From Devosia sp. 1566 (lineage in GTDB: Bacteria; Pseudomonadota; Alphaproteobacteria; Rhizobiales; Devosiaceae), in NCBI RefSeq assembly GCF_004005995.1, contig NZ_CP034767.1, forward strand, positions 496,001 through 560,000: a stretch of 64,000 nucleotides of DNA. Direction: 5' to 3'. Below, one piece after another: positions 60,234 through 64,000 of the stretch (position 1 is the stretch's first letter; each line of letters begins with the position of its first letter). The notes under the pieces are model-generated. The model was not told the origin of the DNA, did no database searches, and worked only from the letters and a program-made list of their open reading frames with translations. A program made the position numbers and the translations under genes.

Positions 60234-61514
60234 TTAGCCGCCGCTGGTCGGCAGCGTTAGATTGCCCGAGGTTAGCTTGCTCGCCGTGATGGCGGCATCG
60301 GCCGGCTCGCGCGGTAGCTCGAGGCTTGTCCAGACGCTGACCAGCGCGTGGCGCAGTGCAAAGATCATCTCGTCGGTATGGAGCGGGGTCGGGGTGATCC
60401 GCAGCCGCTCGGTCCCTTTGGGGACGGTGGGGTAGTTGATGGGCTGGATATAGATATTATGTTTGTCGAGCAGCATGTCGCTGGCCGCCTTGCACTGGCG
60501 TGCATCGCCCACCATCACCGGCACGATATGGGTTTCGGTTTCCATCACCGGCAGGCCCGCATCGCTGAGCATTGCCTTGAGCAGCCGCGCCTGGCGCTGC
60601 TGCATGGCGCGCTCGGTCTGGGATGCCTTGAGGTGCTCGATGGATGCCCGCGCTGCGGCGCAAAGGGCCGGGGGCAGGGCGGTGGTGAAGATGAATTCGG
60701 GTGCATAGGAGCGCACCGCATCGATGATCGACTTGTTGGCGGCGATATAGCCGCCCATCACGCCAAAGCCCTTGGCCAGGGTGCCCTCGATGATGTCGAT
60801 CCGGTCCATCAGCCCGTCGCGCTCGGCAATGCCGCCGCCGCGCGCGCCATACATGCCGACGGCATGCACTTCATCGATATAGGTCAGCGCGCCGAATTCC
60901 TCGGCCAGATCGCAGATCGCCTCGATCGGCGCGATGTCGCCATCCATCGAATAAACCGACTCAAAGCAAATGAGCTTGGGGCGCTTGCGGTCGGTCGCGG
61001 CCAGCAATTCGCGCAGATGCGCCACATCATTGTGCCGGAAGATGTGCTTTTGCATCCCCGACTGGCGCACGCCCTGGATCATCGAGGCATGGTTGAGCTG
61101 GTCCGAAAAGATCACGCAATCGGGCAGGAGCCGGGCAATGGTGGAGATCGCTGCTTCGTTGGACACAAAGCCCGAGGTAAAGACCAGCGCGCCTTCCTTG
61201 CGGTGCAGGTCGGCGAGCGAACGCTCAAGCTCGACCAGCGGCCGGTTGGTGCCCGAAATATTGCGCGTGCCGCCGGCGCCGACCCCGAGCCGACCCGCAG
61301 TTTCCTGCATGGCGCCGATCACGGCCTCATGCTGGCCCATGCCCAGATAGTCATTGGAGCACCAGATGGTGATTTCACGCGCATTGTCGGCTTCATCGCG
61401 AAAGATCGCCTTGGGAAAGCGTCCGGCAATCCGCTCCAGATCGGCAAACACTCGGTAGCGCTTTTCCGCTCGCAACGAGTCCACCGCATCTTCGAAGATT
61501 CCGCGATAGTCCAT
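60234..61514 (-). CDS. hemA: 5-aminolevulinate synthase
   Basis: A 426-residue PLP enzyme condensing glycine and succinyl-CoA, the first step of the alphaproteobacterial (C4/Shemin) heme pathway. It shows [38 protein letters not shown], the [18 protein letters not shown] cofactor site and the PLP Lys in [15 protein letters not shown]. The start is the ATG at 61514 ([11 protein letters not shown]), which homologues share. The 344-bp upstream gap shows no FixK box. Confidence 0.97.
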   Translation of the reverse strand: MDYRGIFEDAVDSLRAEKRYRVFADLERIAGRFPKAIFRDEADNAREITIWCSNDYLGMGQHEAVIGAMQETAGRLGVGAGGTRNISGTNRPLVELERSLADLHRKEGALVFTSGFVSNEAAISTIARLLPDCVIFSDQLNHASMIQGVRQSGMQKHIFRHNDVAHLRELLAATDRKRPKLICFESVYSMDGDIAPIEAICDLAEEFGALTYIDEVHAVGMYGARGGGIAERDGLMDRIDIIEGTLAKGFGVMGGYIAANKSIIDAVRSYAPEFIFTTALPPALCAAARASIEHLKASQTERAMQQRQARLLKAMLSDAGLPVMETETHIVPVMVGDARQCKAASDMLLDKHNIYIQPINYPTVPKGTERLRITPTPLHTDEMIFALRHALVSVWTSLELPREPADAAITASKLTSGNLTLPTSGG

Positions 61515-61858
61515 CCCACTGTCCTTCTGCATTGATGCCGGCAGGCCGATCCGCTGCTGCCCGATAGATTTAGGAGCACGCCGCGACCATGGGTATGAGC
61601 CAATTCGACGCGCACCCGACCGCTAACTCGTTCCAACGCCACGAGTCCGGGTGCCAAGATAAGACCTATTCTAAACTAAGCGCGGTCCATCTGCCAATGC
61701 ACCAGCGCACTTTGCTTGACCAAATATGAGCTTGGTCCCCCAATAATCCCGACAACTTATCGGGGGTTAACTGCGCAACAGCAGTGCAGTTGAAGCCTGC
61801 CTTGCGAGCGTTTACAACAACAGCAACAGCACCCGAACGGGTATTGGGGGGAACAGGG
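61515..61858. other. 344-bp gap between divergent hemA and the WS/DGAT-like gene
   Basis: Contains TTGACC at 61715 and a GACCAA/TTGGTC inverted repeat (61717-61722, 61731-61736), then CCCGA/TCGGG (61749-61765) and GTTAAC shortly before the GTG start at 61859. A 46-codon ORF at 61589-61729 has only a distant ribosome binding site and is not accepted as a gene. Confidence 0.4.
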
Positions 61859-63187
61859 GTGAGCGACTTTCCAGAAACGAGCGCCGCCGGCAAAGGCCCG
61901 GCAATGCTCGATTGGGCAGCGGCCGCGGTGCGCAAGGATCCGCAGGCGCTGTTCACCAATTTCCAGTGGTTCTTATACAACTCCAAGAACACTGTTTATT
62001 TCACGGCCTACTCGAAAACGGCGTTCACCAAGGAAAGCCTGGCCAACTTTGTTGCCGAAATGGTGTCTCTGGCACCCCAGCTGACCCATGGCTTCAAGGG
62101 TGCCTTGCCCGGACAGCCTTTTCCCCAGCACCTGTTGGACGCCATTACTTCGGTGATCGAGGTCGACAGCTTCGAGGGTTATCCCGATAAATGGCTGGGC
62201 AAGGGGCTCGATATTTTCGAGCGGCAGGACCTGCCGCTGTTTCGCGTTTATGCTGCCACGTTGCGCGGGGGCCCTGATGGGCAGGGCCATGCTTCCATGG
62301 TCCTGGTGCGATCGAGCCATGCGCTGCTGGAAGGACATGATTCGTCCCTGTTGACGCGTTCCCAATCCATTGCCCGTACCCCCGAAGCGGCCAAGCCCAA
62401 GCAGAAGCTGCCCTTCAAGCGCCGGATGGGTCTGGCCGTGGGTTCGGTGATGGGTGCCACGCTGCAGCTTTATTACGCCAACAAGAGCGATGTGCCGGTC
62501 AAGAACATCCAGTTCCGCTCATTGGCTATCACCCGTAGCCGCATCCGCGCCCTTGCCAACCGCATCGGCGTGCGCCAGCGCGCGTTGATGTTCGGGCTGA
62601 TCACCCAGGCCCTCAATGTCGCCGAAAAGGGTCCCGAGGCCAAGGTCATCACCGCCGCCTATACCATGCTGGACAACTCCGAACGCAGCGAGGTCGATGA
62701 CGACCAGTTCCGCGTCCGCGCCCTCATGGCCGGCTTTGCCGTAAAACCTGATTTCATCGACTATGTCCGTGGGATCGATGCGACCCTGAGTGAAATCGAA
62801 GCGCGCGATACAACGACCTACCAATTCATCCTGATGGGCATGTTCGCGCTGCATCGGCGCATTTCTCGCCTGCTGCCCTTTCTTTATGGCGACAAGTTCT
62901 TTCGCTTCAGCCGCACCACCGACGTGGTGCTGACCTTGGTGCCGCCGCACCGCATGTATGGCAACATGACTCGTGATCTGGTGGAGCCCGTTTATGTCGG
63001 CTCGTTCCACCCGAGCGCCAATCTCTGCACCTTTGTGCCCAATCGCCAATATATCACGCTGAACTTCGCCATGGAGCAGCGCTATATCGACCGGGTTGAT
63101 GATATCGTGACGCTTCTCGAGACCACCGAGGTCCGCTCAATTCACCCGGCCCCAATTCCTGCAGAAAGCCATACCAGCCTTGACTGA
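61859..63187 (+). CDS. Condensation-superfamily (WS/DGAT-like) acyltransferase-like protein
   Basis: A 442-residue protein resembling the wax ester synthase/diacylglycerol acyltransferase fold. The equivalent of the HHxxxDG catalytic motif is SSHALLEGH (His154, Glu158), which keeps one His but replaces Asp with Glu and the first His with Ser. A second-half block, FRFSRTTDVVLTLVPPH, corresponds to the region preceding the C-terminal motif. The start is the GTG at 61859 with a G-rich ribosome binding region upstream. Activity is uncertain because of the altered motif. An SDR gene overlaps its 3' end by eight bases. Confidence 0.75.
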   Translation: MSDFPETSAAGKGPAMLDWAAAAVRKDPQALFTNFQWFLYNSKNTVYFTAYSKTAFTKESLANFVAEMVSLAPQLTHGFKGALPGQPFPQHLLDAITSVIEVDSFEGYPDKWLGKGLDIFERQDLPLFRVYAATLRGGPDGQGHASMVLVRSSHALLEGHDSSLLTRSQSIARTPEAAKPKQKLPFKRRMGLAVGSVMGATLQLYYANKSDVPVKNIQFRSLAITRSRIRALANRIGVRQRALMFGLITQALNVAEKGPEAKVITAAYTMLDNSERSEVDDDQFRVRALMAGFAVKPDFIDYVRGIDATLSEIEARDTTTYQFILMGMFALHRRISRLLPFLYGDKFFRFSRTTDVVLTLVPPHRMYGNMTRDLVEPVYVGSFHPSANLCTFVPNRQYITLNFAMEQRYIDRVDDIVTLLETTEVRSIHPAPIPAESHTSLD

Positions 63188-63950
63188 ATATAGCCGTTAT
63201 CCAAGCCTAGCCGGCACTCCCGTCGTGATCTCTGGCGGTGCCTCGGGCATCGGCGAATGCCTCGTGCGCAGTTTTGCCGCCCAAGGCGCCAAAGTCGGCT
63301 TTGTCGATATTGCACAAACCGTCGGCGACAGCCTTGCTGCCGAACTCGTGGCCGCCGGCCATCAGGTGCGCTTCACCCCTTGCGATGTCACCGATACCGC
63401 CGCCTACCAGGCCGCCATTGCGGGCTTTGCCGAAGCCCATGGGGATGCCCTGGTGCTGGTCAACAATGCCGCCCACGATCAGCGTCACAACTGGAGCGAA
63501 GTGACCCCGCAATACTGGGACGATCGCATGGGGGTCAATCTCAAGCACAGCTTCTTTGCCATCCAGGCCGTCGCCCCCGGCATGCAGGCGGCCGGTCGCG
63601 GCTCGATCATCAACACCGGCTCGATCAGCTGGATGATCATGTCACCCAGCATCCCTGTTTATGAAACCGCCAAGGCCGCCACCCATGGCCTTACCCGCGC
63701 CATGGCGCGCGAACTGGGCAAGTCCGGCATTCGCGTCAACACCGTTGTGCCCGGCTGGGTGATGACCGAGCGCCAGCTCACCCACTGGATCGACCCAGCG
63801 GCTGAACAACTGATCGATGCCAGCCAGGCCCTTGCCGGCCGGGTGTATCCCGAAGACATCGCTCGCATGGTTTTGTTTCTCGCCAGCGAGGACAGCGCCA
63901 TGATCTCGGCGCAACAATTCCTCGTCGATGGCGGCTGGGCCAACACCTGA
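63180..63950 (+). CDS. SDR family oxidoreductase
   Basis: A 256-residue classical short-chain dehydrogenase: cofactor motif VISGGASGIGECLV, Asp in TPCDVTD, NNA in LVNNAAHDQ, catalytic Ser in NTGSISWM and Tyr-x3-Lys in VYETAKAAT, with the C-terminal VDGGWANT. NAD use is suggested by the Asp after strand 2 (FVDIAQ). The start is a TTG at 63180 overlapping the preceding stop by eight bases, so it is expressed with the WS/DGAT-like gene. The VD-x-QxL...DGGW ending resembles the sugar and fucose dehydrogenase branch, but the substrate is unknown. Confidence 0.88.
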   Translation: MTEYSRYPSLAGTPVVISGGASGIGECLVRSFAAQGAKVGFVDIAQTVGDSLAAELVAAGHQVRFTPCDVTDTAAYQAAIAGFAEAHGDALVLVNNAAHDQRHNWSEVTPQYWDDRMGVNLKHSFFAIQAVAPGMQAAGRGSIINTGSISWMIMSPSIPVYETAKAATHGLTRAMARELGKSGIRVNTVVPGWVMTERQLTHWIDPAAEQLIDASQALAGRVYPEDIARMVLFLASEDSAMISAQQFLVDGGWANT

Positions 63951-64000
63951 CAGCTTTCGTTCATTACCCGTTCACCATGATGACATAATCAGGGCGCACC

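Noticed and set aside
61589..61729. 46-codon ORF in the hemA upstream gap
   Set aside because: TAGGAG is twelve bases from the ATG, codon use is poor and there is no terminator or conserved pattern.

Overview
This is a GC-rich chromosomal window from an alphaproteobacterium, most likely of the Hyphomicrobiales and near Devosia. That placement is inferred from content, not from a database search. The pointers are GcrA, a PodJ-like polarity protein, 5-aminolevulinate synthase (Shemin route), class I lysyl-tRNA synthetase, a SAM-II riboswitch before metZ, a perfect FNR/FixK box, CtrA-like and GANTC motifs, DUF6460, and a ligase-associated helicase/PdeM pair. There are no insertion sequences, prophage genes or CRISPR arrays. 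Most of the window reads as vertically inherited core genome with one specialised envelope-glycan cluster.

Layout. 1-7.3 kb: 3' end of a disulfide oxidoreductase, an M29 aminopeptidase/YdcF pair, two tiny transcription units (one behind an FNR/FixK box), an ABC exporter, Ohr, a VOC dioxygenase-like protein and DUF924. 7.3-9.8 kb: divergent KDG kinase and mannitol/fructuronate dehydrogenase genes for hexuronate use. 9.8-13.7 kb: HutG-like amidohydrolase, PPK2, an orphan PhoR-like kinase and gcrA. 14-17.4 kb: argD-argF-hslO. 17.5-19.8 kb: a GT2 glycosyltransferase and a small protein. 19.9-22.9 kb: a tctCBA tricarboxylate uptake operon. 23-25.4 kb: an SGNH hydrolase, a short TTPAAP-repeat membrane protein and a GT87-like protein.

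25.3-34.2 kb is the most interesting region. It is a tightly packed minus-strand operon: HAD-UbiA fusion, GtrA, DprE1-like oxidase, DprE2-like reductase, then three tandem paralogous polytopic proteins that look like GT-C glycosyltransferases. By analogy with mycobacterial decaprenyl-phosphoryl-arabinose (DPA) synthesis, this looks like a self-contained pathway making a polyprenyl-phosphate pentose (probably D-arabinofuranose) and transferring it outside the cytoplasmic membrane.

34.4-48.4 kb: tRNA-Gly(CCC), GlsB and YidB-like proteins, dCTP deaminase, a SAM-II riboswitch with attenuator before metZ, a periplasmic binding protein, a ParB-fold protein, lysK, an S24-type repressor, DUF952-pyrD, a MATE exporter, a P-loop kinase with DUF6460, and the Lhr-like helicase. 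48.4-64 kb: pdeM, a TSUP/TIGR02186 pair, a 1196-residue PodJ-like protein, a LuxR-type regulator convergent with a hybrid kinase, mscL, a FixJ-like regulator whose receiver has lost its phosphoacceptor Asp and which sits behind a palindromic promoter, a lipocalin, an F420/NADP reductase-like protein, hemA, and a WS/DGAT-like protein with an SDR.
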